Of a DNA stretch of 13,804 nt, positions 6,945-13,804 are shown piece after piece. The notes beneath the pieces were generated by a model that worked only from the letters and a program-made list of their open reading frames with translations, ran no database searches and had not been told where the DNA came from. The stretch comes from Chloroflexi bacterium UBA4733. GTDB taxonomy: Bacteria > Chloroflexota > UBA4733. The stretch is taken from NCBI GenBank assembly GCA_002404055.1, contig DHIZ01000112.1:2008-15811 (forward strand). Direction: 5' to 3'. Position 1 is the stretch's first letter, and every line of letters begins with the position of its first letter. Position numbers and translations under genes: made by a program.

Positions 6945-9317
6945 ATGACCGTGATAAATGCTCCGAGACCACGACGAGCCCCTGTGGCTGCCCGACGCCC
7001 AAGCGGAGCGGCACAGTCAAACTCCCTACAAGGCATGATCGAGCGCGTTGTCTTCAAGAACGAGGAGACGACGTTCGCAGTGGCGCGGCTGCGCTCTGGC
7101 CGCGGCAACCCTCGTCAGCCTCGGCTCGTCACCATCACCGGGATGATGGCCGGCGTGGCCGTGGGCGAGCCGGTCTCTGTCGACGGCTGCTGGGTCGATG
7201 ACCGCCGCCACGGCGCCACCTTTCAGGTTGCCGCCTTTCACCCGCACGCTCCCACCGATGCCGAGGGTATCCAGCGCTACTTGGGTTCCGGATTGTTGCC
7301 GGGAGTTGGCCCATCCACGGCCGAGCGCATCGTCGATGCCTTTGCCGAACGGGCATTGGCGATTCTGGAGAATACTCCAGAGTTGCTGGCGCAAGTCAAG
7401 GGGATCAGCGCCAGAAGGGCCGAGGAGATCGGCGCAGCCTGGGCGCAGCAGCGAGAAACGCGCGCATTGGCGCTCTTTTTGCAACAGCACGGGGCCAGCC
7501 CGGCCCTGGCGCCGCGTATCCAGGCGCACTATGGCGCCGATTCGGTAGTATTGGTCCGCCAAAACCCCTACCAACTGGCGAGAGACGTGCGCGGCATCGG
7601 CTTCCAGACCGCCGACGACATCGCACGGAAGCTGGGCCTGCCGGAGCATTCACCGCAACGCACGGCCGCTGCCGCCGCCCACGTCCTGTCCCGCGCCACG
7701 AACGACGGCCATTGCTACCTGCCAATCGAATCACTGGTCGCACAGACCGCGGAACTGATCGCGTTGCCGCCGGGCGATGTACGGGACGCCATCAACACAG
7801 CCCAAAGGGAGCGCCATCTGGTTATAGACAGCGGCAACGTCTACCTGCCGAGCCTCTATACACCAGAGGTCGGACTGGCCCGGCGCCTCTACCTGCTGCA
7901 GCGCACAAGCCGGCCTGTCGCCGCGGCCGAGGCGGATCACGCCATCCTGCAAACGGCCGCCGCCGCCACCGGCGTCCTGCTCTCGGACGGGCAGCGGGAG
8001 GCCCTCGCCCTGGCCCTACGGGAGCCGGTCAGCATCGTCACGGGCGGTCCGGGCTCCGGCAAAACGACAGCCTTGCGCGCGCTGATAGCTGTTCTGGAGC
8101 GGCGGCAGGTGCGCTATTGCCTGGCCGCGCCAACAGGCCGCGCCGCGCGGCGTTTGACGGAGGCAACCGACCGCCCGGCCTCAACACTTCACCGTCTGCT
8201 TGATTTCGTGCCGGGCAGCGAGGAGTTCAAGCACAATGCCGAGCGGCCGTTGCCCTACCAGTTCGTTATCGTAGATGAGGCGTCGATGCTCGATGTTGTC
8301 CTGGCCTATCACCTGGGTCAGGCGTTGCCGCCCGAGGCCCAACTCCTCCTGGTGGGCGACGTCGACCAACTACCGTCGGTAGGTCCCGGCAACGTCCTGC
8401 GCGATCTCATTGGCTCCGAGTGCATCCCCGTGGCCAAACTCACCACGCTGTTCCGTCAGGCGCGCGACAGCAAGATCATCCAACACGCTCTGGACATCCG
8501 CGACGGCACGCTGCACGGACGGCCTGCCGATAGCCCCGACTTTTTCTTCATCGAAGAGCGCCAGCCGGAGCGAGCCATCGAGAAAACCGTGCGACTGGTG
8601 GTGGAACGCATCCCCCACCGGTTCGATCTTGACCCGTTTCAGGACGTGCAGGTGCTCTGCCCGGTCAACCGGGGTGAGGCCGGGGTTGGCGTGCTCAATA
8701 CTGCGCTGCAAGCCGCGCTCAACGGCGCGCGGTTAAGCAAGAGCATCACCTGGGGAGGACAGCAGTTCGCCCCGGGCGACAAGGTCATGCAGACGCGCAA
8801 CAACTACGACCTCAATGTCTTCAACGGCGACGTCGGTCAGATCGTGGCCATCGACACCGAGGCACAGACGCTGCACGTCGACTTCGCCAACGGCGGCAAA
8901 ACACCCGTCGTGACGTACAGCGCGCGCGACCTGGACGAACTGCAACTGGCCTACGCCGCCACGGTCCACAAGGCGCAAGGCTCGGAATATCCCTGCATCG
9001 TGCTGTTATTGTTGCCACAGCATGGCCAGATGCTGCGACGCGACGTACTCTACACGGCGGTCACGCGCGCGAGGCGGCTCTGCGTTATCGTCGGCAGCAG
9101 CATCGCGTTCGCCCGTGCCGTGGCGTCCAGCGATCCAGAGGCTCGGAACACGCGGCTCCGCCAGCGATTACGTGATCTGGCGCAGCACTCGCAGCAACTC
9201 GCCGACACTCCAGGCCTGGGCGAAGCAACCCCGCGGCGCGTGCGGAGCATCGCCGTCGAAGATCTCCGAGACGCTGCCCACGCCGGCCTCGGGCAGATGG
9301 GCAAAGAACGTGTCTAA
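6945..9317 (+). CDS. recD2: RecD2-type ATP-dependent 5'-3' DNA helicase (exodeoxyribonuclease V alpha-subunit family)
   Basis: This is a 790-residue superfamily 1B helicase of the RecD2/YrrC group, found in bacteria with or without RecBC and linked to DNA repair and replication-fork maintenance. The N-terminal OB-like region starts at LQGMIERVVFKNEETTFAVARL (28-49). A helix-hairpin-helix region follows (about 112-230, with LLPGVGPSTAERIV and VRGIGFQTADDIA). The helicase core has Walker A GGPGSGKTT (367-375), motif Ia APTGRAARR (395-403), Walker B VIVDEASM (441-448), motif III GDVDQLPSVGPG (471-482), the TLFRQA arginine-finger region (501-506), and C-terminal motifs YAATVHKAQGSEY (670-682) and LYTAVTRAR (702-710). 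The conserved protein ends near RLRQRLRD (737-744). The remaining about 46 residues are encoded antisense to the neighbouring debranching-enzyme gene. The start has no visible Shine-Dalgarno sequence, so a leaderless or coupled start is possible. Confidence 0.95.
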   Translation: MTVINAPRPRRAPVAARRPSGAAQSNSLQGMIERVVFKNEETTFAVARLRSGRGNPRQPRLVTITGMMAGVAVGEPVSVDGCWVDDRRHGATFQVAAFHPHAPTDAEGIQRYLGSGLLPGVGPSTAERIVDAFAERALAILENTPELLAQVKGISARRAEEIGAAWAQQRETRALALFLQQHGASPALAPRIQAHYGADSVVLVRQNPYQLARDVRGIGFQTADDIARKLGLPEHSPQRTAAAAAHVLSRATNDGHCYLPIESLVAQTAELIALPPGDVRDAINTAQRERHLVIDSGNVYLPSLYTPEVGLARRLYLLQRTSRPVAAAEADHAILQTAAAATGVLLSDGQREALALALREPVSIVTGGPGSGKTTALRALIAVLERRQVRYCLAAPTGRAARRLTEATDRPASTLHRLLDFVPGSEEFKHNAERPLPYQFVIVDEASMLDVVLAYHLGQALPPEAQLLLVGDVDQLPSVGPGNVLRDLIGSECIPVAKLTTLFRQARDSKIIQHALDIRDGTLHGRPADSPDFFFIEERQPERAIEKTVRLVVERIPHRFDLDPFQDVQVLCPVNRGEAGVGVLNTALQAALNGARLSKSITWGGQQFAPGDKVMQTRNNYDLNVFNGDVGQIVAIDTEAQTLHVDFANGGKTPVVTYSARDLDELQLAYAATVHKAQGSEYPCIVLLLLPQHGQMLRRDVLYTAVTRARRLCVIVGSSIAFARAVASSDPEARNTRLRQRLRDLAQHSQQLADTPGLGEATPRRVRSIAVEDLRDAAHAGLGQMGKERV

Positions 9318-11114
9318 CACCGCCTGCACGTAGGCCCGGTTGTTGACGACACGCAAATGAGCAGTAAGGTAGGGGCCGAGTAACCAGGGCCAGACTGTGC
9401 CCTGGTGGTACGCGCTGTCACGTGTGCGCGCGTCTCCAGCGTACGTTCCCCGGTACGCCGGGTCGCGCTGAGCCAACGTCCGCAGGCCGACTGGGGTCAG
9501 CAAGGCGGCTGCTACTTGATCTAACACGGCAAGGCGGCGTTCCGGGCTGAGCACGGGGAAAGGCAACGACAGCGCGAGCACCTGGTTGGGGCGCAGCGAG
9601 GGGTCGTCACCATTCTCGCCGTCGACGACATCGAACAGATAGCCGCCCTCGGCGTACCAGAAGCGGCGATTAAAGGCGGCGGCGCAGGCGTCCGCCAGCC
9701 CTGCGTAGCGCTTCTGTTCCCCGCCAACCTTCGCCGACCAGCGTTCCAGGACACGCAAGGCGTTGTACCAGAGGGCATTCAGTTCAACTGCTTTGCCGCG
9801 GCGCGGCGTCACTACCCAGTCGTCGACCTTTGCATCCATCCAGGTGAGCTGGAGGCCGGGAGCGCCGGCTCGCAGCAGGTGGTCATCGGGGTCGACCCCG
9901 ATGCCGAAGAGCGTCCCCTGCAGGTAGTGCTCGACGATATCCGTGAGGGAAGTAAATAATCGCCGCTGTGTCGACAGATCGCTTGTCACAGCGATGTAGC
10001 GTTCTGCAGCGTAGATGAACCACAGGGAGGCGTCCGCGCTGTTGTATTCGGGCGCCTCGCCTTGATCTGGGAAGCGGTTGGGCAGCAGCCCGTCTTTGAG
10101 CCAGGTTGACCAGTCCAGCAGAATGGACCGCGTTTCCGCACGCCGGCCCGTGGCCAGCGTGAGGCCGGGAAGCGCGACCATGCTATCCCGTCCCCAGTCG
10201 GCAAACCACGGGTAGCCGGCGATGATTGTCGTTTGCTGCTCGCCGCGGCGGACCAGGAACTGGTCAGCCGCCAGCACCAGTTGCGCGGCGCGGGTCTCCG
10301 GCTCGACCCTGGCTTGCTGCAACAAGGCGCGACGCCGTGTCAGTTCCGCTTCCAGGGTGGGGTCGCCTGGCACAGTCGTATCACTTCCCTGACCAAAACG
10401 AGCGTGGAAGACGACTTCCTTGCCGGGGTGCAGCGTGATGCGGAGATGGCCGGGCCGGTAGAGATCCTCCACCGCGTCGAAGCCGCGGTCTGCCTCCTCG
10501 CTCAGGAAGAAGCGGTAGTGCCAATCGGAGTCGGGCTCGAATCGCCCGCCGTCGCAGGTCAGGGTGAGCCAGGCGGTGGCGCTCAGCGCCAGGCGACATC
10601 CGTCCGCCAGGGCATCTACCGCGAACGGCATGGGAAGCTGCCGCTGCAGGGCGTGATGGTCGCGCCAGGCGATCAGCGGCGTCAACTGGAGTTCCACCGG
10701 GCCCGGCGCTGCCAGGAGGCGATAGGAGATTGACGTCTGGTTGCAACCATACGGCATCCACAAGCGGCGCTCCAGGATGATGCCGTCGCAGGCATAGCGC
10801 CAGACGGGCAAGCCGGCTTCAAGCTGGAACTGTTGTAGCAACTGGTAGCTGGTCGGCGAGACTGTGTGATCTTCGTATTCGCTGCAATCGAGTCTGATAC
10901 TCCTCCCGGCTAACTGGAGCGACTCTTCCATGCGGTCCAGGGTGACGGAGCGGGTCGCCGGCGGGGCGACTGCGGCAACCAATAGAGCATGGTAGCGGCG
11001 CGTCGGCATGGCCAGCGTACCGGAGGCGTAGCCGCCAAGACCGTTGGTCACCAACCACTCTCGGCGGCGCGCCTGCTGCAGGTCCTCGCCGATAGTGCGG
11101 TCCAGCGCGATCAT
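9168..11114 (-). CDS. Amylo-alpha-1,6-glucosidase / bacterial glycogen debranching enzyme
   Basis: This is a 648-residue protein with the two-part layout of the bacterial GDE family: an N-terminal beta-sandwich domain (about 1-250) and a C-terminal (alpha/alpha)6-barrel (about 275-648). Signature stretches are EWLVTNGLGGYASGTLA (19-35), MPTRRYHALLVAA (36-48), GYPWFADWGRDSM (300-312), PEYNSADASLWF (355-366), LTWMDAK (423-429), RPNQVLALSLP (508-518), YHQGTVWPWLLGPY (569-582) and EIFDGDAPHAPRGCFAQAWSV (617-637). Conserved carboxylates in the barrel, such as Asp427, are candidate catalytic residues. It would hydrolyse alpha-1,6 branches of glycogen-like glucans or related oligosaccharides, and I see no signal peptide. 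The ATG start fits the family N-terminus but has only a weak ribosome binding site. An eight-codon frame with a strong one overlaps it as ATGA. Its last 150 bases are shared antisense with recD2. Divergent from thyX. Confidence 0.93.
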   Translation of the reverse strand: MIALDRTIGEDLQQARRREWLVTNGLGGYASGTLAMPTRRYHALLVAAVAPPATRSVTLDRMEESLQLAGRSIRLDCSEYEDHTVSPTSYQLLQQFQLEAGLPVWRYACDGIILERRLWMPYGCNQTSISYRLLAAPGPVELQLTPLIAWRDHHALQRQLPMPFAVDALADGCRLALSATAWLTLTCDGGRFEPDSDWHYRFFLSEEADRGFDAVEDLYRPGHLRITLHPGKEVVFHARFGQGSDTTVPGDPTLEAELTRRRALLQQARVEPETRAAQLVLAADQFLVRRGEQQTTIIAGYPWFADWGRDSMVALPGLTLATGRRAETRSILLDWSTWLKDGLLPNRFPDQGEAPEYNSADASLWFIYAAERYIAVTSDLSTQRRLFTSLTDIVEHYLQGTLFGIGVDPDDHLLRAGAPGLQLTWMDAKVDDWVVTPRRGKAVELNALWYNALRVLERWSAKVGGEQKRYAGLADACAAAFNRRFWYAEGGYLFDVVDGENGDDPSLRPNQVLALSLPFPVLSPERRLAVLDQVAAALLTPVGLRTLAQRDPAYRGTYAGDARTRDSAYHQGTVWPWLLGPYLTAHLRVVNNRAYVQAVLDTFFAHLPEAGVGSVSEIFDGDAPHAPRGCFAQAWSVGELLRVLRQIT

Positions 11115-11137
11115 GCCGCCGTCGTTTCTTGATCCAT
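11111..11137 (-). CDS. Possible eight-codon leader ORF overlapping the debranching-enzyme start
   Basis: Read on the minus strand, ATG at 11137-11135 is preceded by GGAGAG (11149-11144) with 6 bases between, a near-ideal ribosome binding site. The frame encodes MDQETTAA and ends in TGA (11113-11111), which overlaps the ATG of the debranching enzyme as ATGA. The downstream gene's own ribosome binding site is weak, and no in-frame alternative start exists close to GGAGAG. Translational coupling, in which ribosomes ending on the short frame restart on the enzyme, would explain the arrangement. With only eight codons it could also be chance. Confidence 0.35.
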   Translation of the reverse strand: MDQETTAA

Positions 11138-11311
11138 GTGCTGCTCTCCATCCCCGTTGTTCCGTGCTGCCGGCATCGTGCCGCCGTCATTGCAGCGGGG
11201 ACTATCGTACATCAAGCGGCAGGAAGTCGCCACAGAGCGGCGCGATGGCCTTTAATCTCAGGGGGGAGAGTCCGGTGTCGATCGGTGGCGAAAGAAGGCA
11301 GCAGTACGACG

Positions 11312-12172
11312 ATGGAGAATCTCACGGACAGACAGGCGCTGCTGGGGCAGACGCTCGCTGTACACAATCACGGTTTTGTCCGCCTGGTTGACTCGATGGG
11401 CGACGATGCAGCGATCGTGCAAGCCGCACGTATCAGCTACGGCGCCGGCACAAAGACCCGTCGCTCCGACCGGCTGCTCATTCGCTACCTGATGCGCCAC
11501 CGGCATACGACGCCATTTGAGATGGTGGAGTTGAAGTTCCACATCAAAGCCCCGATATTCGTCGCCCGCCAGCTTATGCGCCACCGTACCGCCTCAATTA
11601 ACGAAATTTCAGCGCGATATAGCGAGATGCGCGAAGAGTTCTACTTACCCGAGCCGGAGGCGGTGAAGCCACAGAGTACGACCAACCGGCAGGGACGCGC
11701 CGATGAGCCGTTTCCTGCCGAGGAGGCGGCGGCAGCGATTGACGAGTGGCGCGCGTCCCAGGCCGACGCCTACGCCCGCTATCGCCGTCATCTTGACGCG
11801 GGCATGGCACGCGAGGTCGCCCGCATCGGGCTACCGGTGGCGCTCTTCACCGAGTGGTACTGGAAGGTGAACCTCCACAATTGCTTCCACTTTTTGTCGT
11901 TGCGGCTTGACCCGCACGCTCAGGAAGAGATTCGCGCCTATGCGGAGCAGATTGCCCATTGCACGCGGGCGGTGGCGCCAGTCGCCTACGAGGCCTTTGA
12001 AGAGTACGTGTTGGGGGCGGTGACCTTCTCCCGGTCCGAGTTGGCGCTGGTGCGTAAGCTCGTGCGCGGTGAGACCTTGACCTCGGACGACCTCGACCAT
12101 GGCAAGACCTGGCGGGCGGAGTTTGAAGCGCGCCTGGGAGTTGCCTTGCCGAACATTGCCAGCCCCCAGTAG
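11312..12172 (+). CDS. thyX: Flavin-dependent thymidylate synthase ThyX
   Basis: This is a 286-residue enzyme that makes dTMP from dUMP with methylenetetrahydrofolate, FAD and NADPH, the alternative to ThyA. The ThyX signature RHRxxSxNExSxRY is complete as RHRTASINEISARY (90-103). GFVRLVDSMGDDAAIVQAAR (21-40) and ISYGAGTK (41-48) form the family's typical N-terminus, and NLHNCFHFLSLR (187-198) carries conserved active-site residues. Length is at the upper end of the family. I chose ATG 11312 because homology begins 15-20 residues later. Its Shine-Dalgarno AAGAAGG (11292-11298) is 13 bases away, which is long. An in-frame GTG (11285) is possible, and a strong GGGGGGAGAG (11261-11270) serves only an out-of-frame GTG at 11275. 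A -10-like TTTAAT lies at 11251-11256 with no clear -35 box. The gene is divergent from the debranching enzyme. Confidence 0.95.
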   Translation: MENLTDRQALLGQTLAVHNHGFVRLVDSMGDDAAIVQAARISYGAGTKTRRSDRLLIRYLMRHRHTTPFEMVELKFHIKAPIFVARQLMRHRTASINEISARYSEMREEFYLPEPEAVKPQSTTNRQGRADEPFPAEEAAAAIDEWRASQADAYARYRRHLDAGMAREVARIGLPVALFTEWYWKVNLHNCFHFLSLRLDPHAQEEIRAYAEQIAHCTRAVAPVAYEAFEEYVLGAVTFSRSELALVRKLVRGETLTSDDLDHGKTWRAEFEARLGVALPNIASPQ

Positions 12173-12183
12173 TTCCAATTCGC

Positions 12184-12212
12184 TTGACAAGGCGCGCGGC
12201 ACAGTCTACCAT
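12184..12212 (+). promoter_or_regulatory. Sigma-70-type promoter of the second sugar-binding lipoprotein gene
   Basis: A perfect TTGACA (12184-12189), a 17-base spacer and TACCAT (12207-12212) begin 12 bases after the thyX stop. The predicted start is near base 12219, in the middle of the palindrome that follows. The hexamers and spacing match those before the first lipoprotein gene at 130-158. Confidence 0.8.
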
Positions 12213-12226
12213 TGAGAACGTTTTCA
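12213..12226. promoter_or_regulatory. LacI-family-type operator over the transcription start
   Basis: TGAGAACGTTTTCA is a 14-base palindrome with six of seven pairs matching and a central CG, the classic shape of LacI/GalR-family operators. It begins immediately after the -10 box and covers the predicted start site, where a bound repressor would block the polymerase. The regulator gene is not in the window. A sugar-responsive repressor is the natural inference given the downstream sugar receptor. Confidence 0.65.
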
Positions 12227-12255
12227 GTTTGTGCGTCATGGAAAGGAATTAACTC

Positions 12256-13764
12256 GTGGCTACGTTCGCGTTTCGTACGCCGTCGAGCACTCTGTCCCGG
12301 CGAATTCTGCTCCGCCGTTGCGGTGCATTGGCAGCCGGCCTATCGGTAGCGCCGCTACTGGCCGCATGCGGCGCAGGGACGACCGCAACAGCAACAACCA
12401 GTGGTGGGGCCACGACTGCCAGCAGTGCGGCGACAGCGGCAAAACCCGCTGCCAGTGTTGCGACCGCTTCCACGGCAAGTAAGGCTGCCGGGGCATCAAC
12501 AGCCTCGGCGGTGCCCACGCCCGTCACTGCACACATCAACCCGGTCTCGGGTAAAGGAGTCGTCCTCGAACACTGGCAGAACTGGGGCGGGCCCGACACC
12601 CTGGGGCCGGTCGGCAAGGTGTTCGGGATGTTCCAGACGGACCACCCTTCGGTTGGTCTGAATGCGCAGGGCTACGACGCGAGTAAGTTCCTGACCGATG
12701 TGGCCAGTGGAACGCCCCCGGACGTGGTCACCATCCGCTACGTCGCACCGAATGCCCAGAAGGGGTTGTACCAGGCGCTGGATGACCGCATCGCCAAGAG
12801 TACGATCATCAAGCGCAGCGACTTCGCCGACGCGCAGTTCCAACAGGTGCAGTGGAAGGGCAAGACCTGGGGTATCCCGGCCATGGAGAACGGGCCGCGT
12901 TCCGCCATGATCCTCGACGTCCAACTCTTCCAGCAGGCTGGCCTCGACCCGCAGAAGCCACCGACCACCTGGCAAGACGTCTCGACGATGAGCGAGCAGC
13001 TCACCAAACTCCAGGGCAACGACATTACCCAGTTAGGCTTCGATCCGCTCAGTTCCATGGGTGCGGAAGGCTTCCTCGATGTCTACGGCGAAGGCTTCGG
13101 GGTCGAATGGTACGACTACGCCACCGACACGCTGCACCTCAACGCTCAGGGAATGGTGGACGCCGTCGACTGGATCGCCCAGGAGTACAAGCAAATTGAC
13201 CCGACGCGGTTCACCGCTTTTCGCAAGGTCTATGGCGAGTGGGATGGCAAGACATCGGGCTTCGACAACCAGAAGGAGGCCATGATCATCCAGGGCTATT
13301 GGACGGCCAACGGCGTCAAAAAATACGGCAAAGGCTTCCCAATAGCGCCAGCGTTCTTCCCGACCAACATCGGCAAGAAGCTGATGCTGACTGGCGGCTG
13401 GTCGCTACAGGTGCCGACCGGCTCCAAGGCCAGCGACCAGGCCTTTTCCTGGATCGAGTTCCTGACGACCACGCCCGCCAACCAGTTGCTGCTCGACGAG
13501 ACCGGGCTGATGCTCTACACGAAGAAGTTCGCCAAAGAAGGGAAGTTCGATCAGATACCCGGCCTCTCCTGGTTCCTCGACGCTGTCGGCCAGGCTGACA
13601 AGAACATCAACATTCCCAACGACCCGATCTATGACCAGATCGACTCGAACTACCGGGCGGGTCTGGTCAAAGTCCGCGACGGCAAAACGACCTCCAAGGC
13701 AATGCTCGACGATCTGCAGTCGCGGATGCAAGCGCTGCTGAACCAGACGCTAGGCAAGAGCTAA
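12256..13764 (+). CDS. ABC transporter sugar-binding lipoprotein (extracellular solute-binding protein), Tat-like signal
   Basis: This is a 502-residue lipid-anchored periplasmic or cell-surface sugar receptor. The GTG start is preceded by GAAAGGAA (12241-12248). The signal peptide has SRRILLR (14-20), a good twin-arginine motif, then a hydrophobic stretch and the lipobox LAAC (35-38), so Cys38 is lipidated. A long Ala/Ser/Thr-rich linker (39-92) leads to the binding domain from about residue 100 (GVVLEHWQNWGG). Internal stretches such as FLTDVASGTPPDVVTIRYV, AGLDPQKPPTTWQDV and MLTGGWSLQVPTGSKASDQAFSWIEF are typical of family-1 solute-binding proteins. It is clearly a different subgroup from the first receptor in the window, not a recent duplicate. 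Its own promoter and LacI-type operator suggest induction by a carbohydrate. Permease genes would be expected downstream, but the window ends 40 bases later in a repeat. Confidence 0.92.
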   Translation: MATFAFRTPSSTLSRRILLRRCGALAAGLSVAPLLAACGAGTTATATTSGGATTASSAATAAKPAASVATASTASKAAGASTASAVPTPVTAHINPVSGKGVVLEHWQNWGGPDTLGPVGKVFGMFQTDHPSVGLNAQGYDASKFLTDVASGTPPDVVTIRYVAPNAQKGLYQALDDRIAKSTIIKRSDFADAQFQQVQWKGKTWGIPAMENGPRSAMILDVQLFQQAGLDPQKPPTTWQDVSTMSEQLTKLQGNDITQLGFDPLSSMGAEGFLDVYGEGFGVEWYDYATDTLHLNAQGMVDAVDWIAQEYKQIDPTRFTAFRKVYGEWDGKTSGFDNQKEAMIIQGYWTANGVKKYGKGFPIAPAFFPTNIGKKLMLTGGWSLQVPTGSKASDQAFSWIEFLTTTPANQLLLDETGLMLYTKKFAKEGKFDQIPGLSWFLDAVGQADKNINIPNDPIYDQIDSNYRAGLVKVRDGKTTSKAMLDDLQSRMQALLNQTLGKS

Positions 13765-13780
13765 CGGCGGCGGGGTATCT

Positions 13781-13804
13781 CGTCGTAGGGGCAGGCCTTG
13801 TGCG
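13781..13804 (+). repeat. Partial copy of the palindromic repeat, cut by the window end
   Basis: CGTCGTAGGGGCAGG (13781-13795) matches 4625-4639 exactly, then diverges in the next bases (CCTTGTGCG) from the 4628-4723 copy. It starts 17 bases after the lipoprotein stop. Only the left arm is visible, so whether a matching right arm follows is unknown. Confidence 0.6.

Noticed and set aside
11129..11311. N-terminal extension of the thyX frame
   Set aside because: Homology to ThyX begins after residue 20 from ATG 11312; the extra 61 codons span the divergent regulatory region.

Overview
The window looks like a stretch of chromosome from a GC-rich, free-living bacterium, most likely of the phylum Chloroflexota. 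That is an inference from several things: sugar-ABC lipoproteins with Ser/Thr/Ala-rich linkers and a Tat-like signal, a large family-39 glycosyltransferase with a long extracytoplasmic tail, ThyX, RecD2, and palindromic intergenic repeats. No marker gene fixes the lineage. There are eight confident protein genes, one tRNA gene, and no phage, insertion-sequence transposase or CRISPR array.

Layout. Bases 1-129 hold nothing I can support. A strong promoter (130-158) drives a sugar-binding lipoprotein (192-1631, +). It converges on a 955-residue membrane glycosyltransferase (1659-4526, -). Then come a 96-bp palindromic repeat, tRNA-Pro(CGG) with a good promoter, an inositol-monophosphatase-family enzyme (5070-5849, +), a 132-bp nested palindrome, a PhyH-type Fe(II)/2-oxoglutarate oxygenase (6089-6850, +), a perfect 23-bp palindrome, and the helicase RecD2 (6945-9317, +). 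RecD2 runs 150 bp into the 3' end of the convergent amylo-alpha-1,6-glucosidase gene (9168-11114, -). Divergent from the latter are thyX (11312-12172, +) and a second sugar-binding lipoprotein (12256-13764, +). The window ends inside another copy of the 96-bp repeat family.

How the genes relate. This is not one operon: most genes have their own upstream signals and several pairs converge or diverge. Two themes recur. The first is carbohydrate handling: two ABC sugar receptors, a glycogen-debranching-type enzyme, an IMPase and a glycosyltransferase. The second is nucleotide and DNA maintenance (ThyX, RecD2). The two receptors share an identical promoter architecture (TTGACA, 17 bp, TACCAT). 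Only the second carries a LacI-type operator over its predicted start site, so it is probably repressed until its sugar is present.

I do not see a clearly new defence or biosynthetic system. The most interesting signals are the overprinted C-terminal tail of RecD2, an eight-codon leader ORF overlapping the start of the debranching enzyme, three different intergenic palindromes within 2.3 kb, and the repeated extracytoplasmic domains of the glycosyltransferase.
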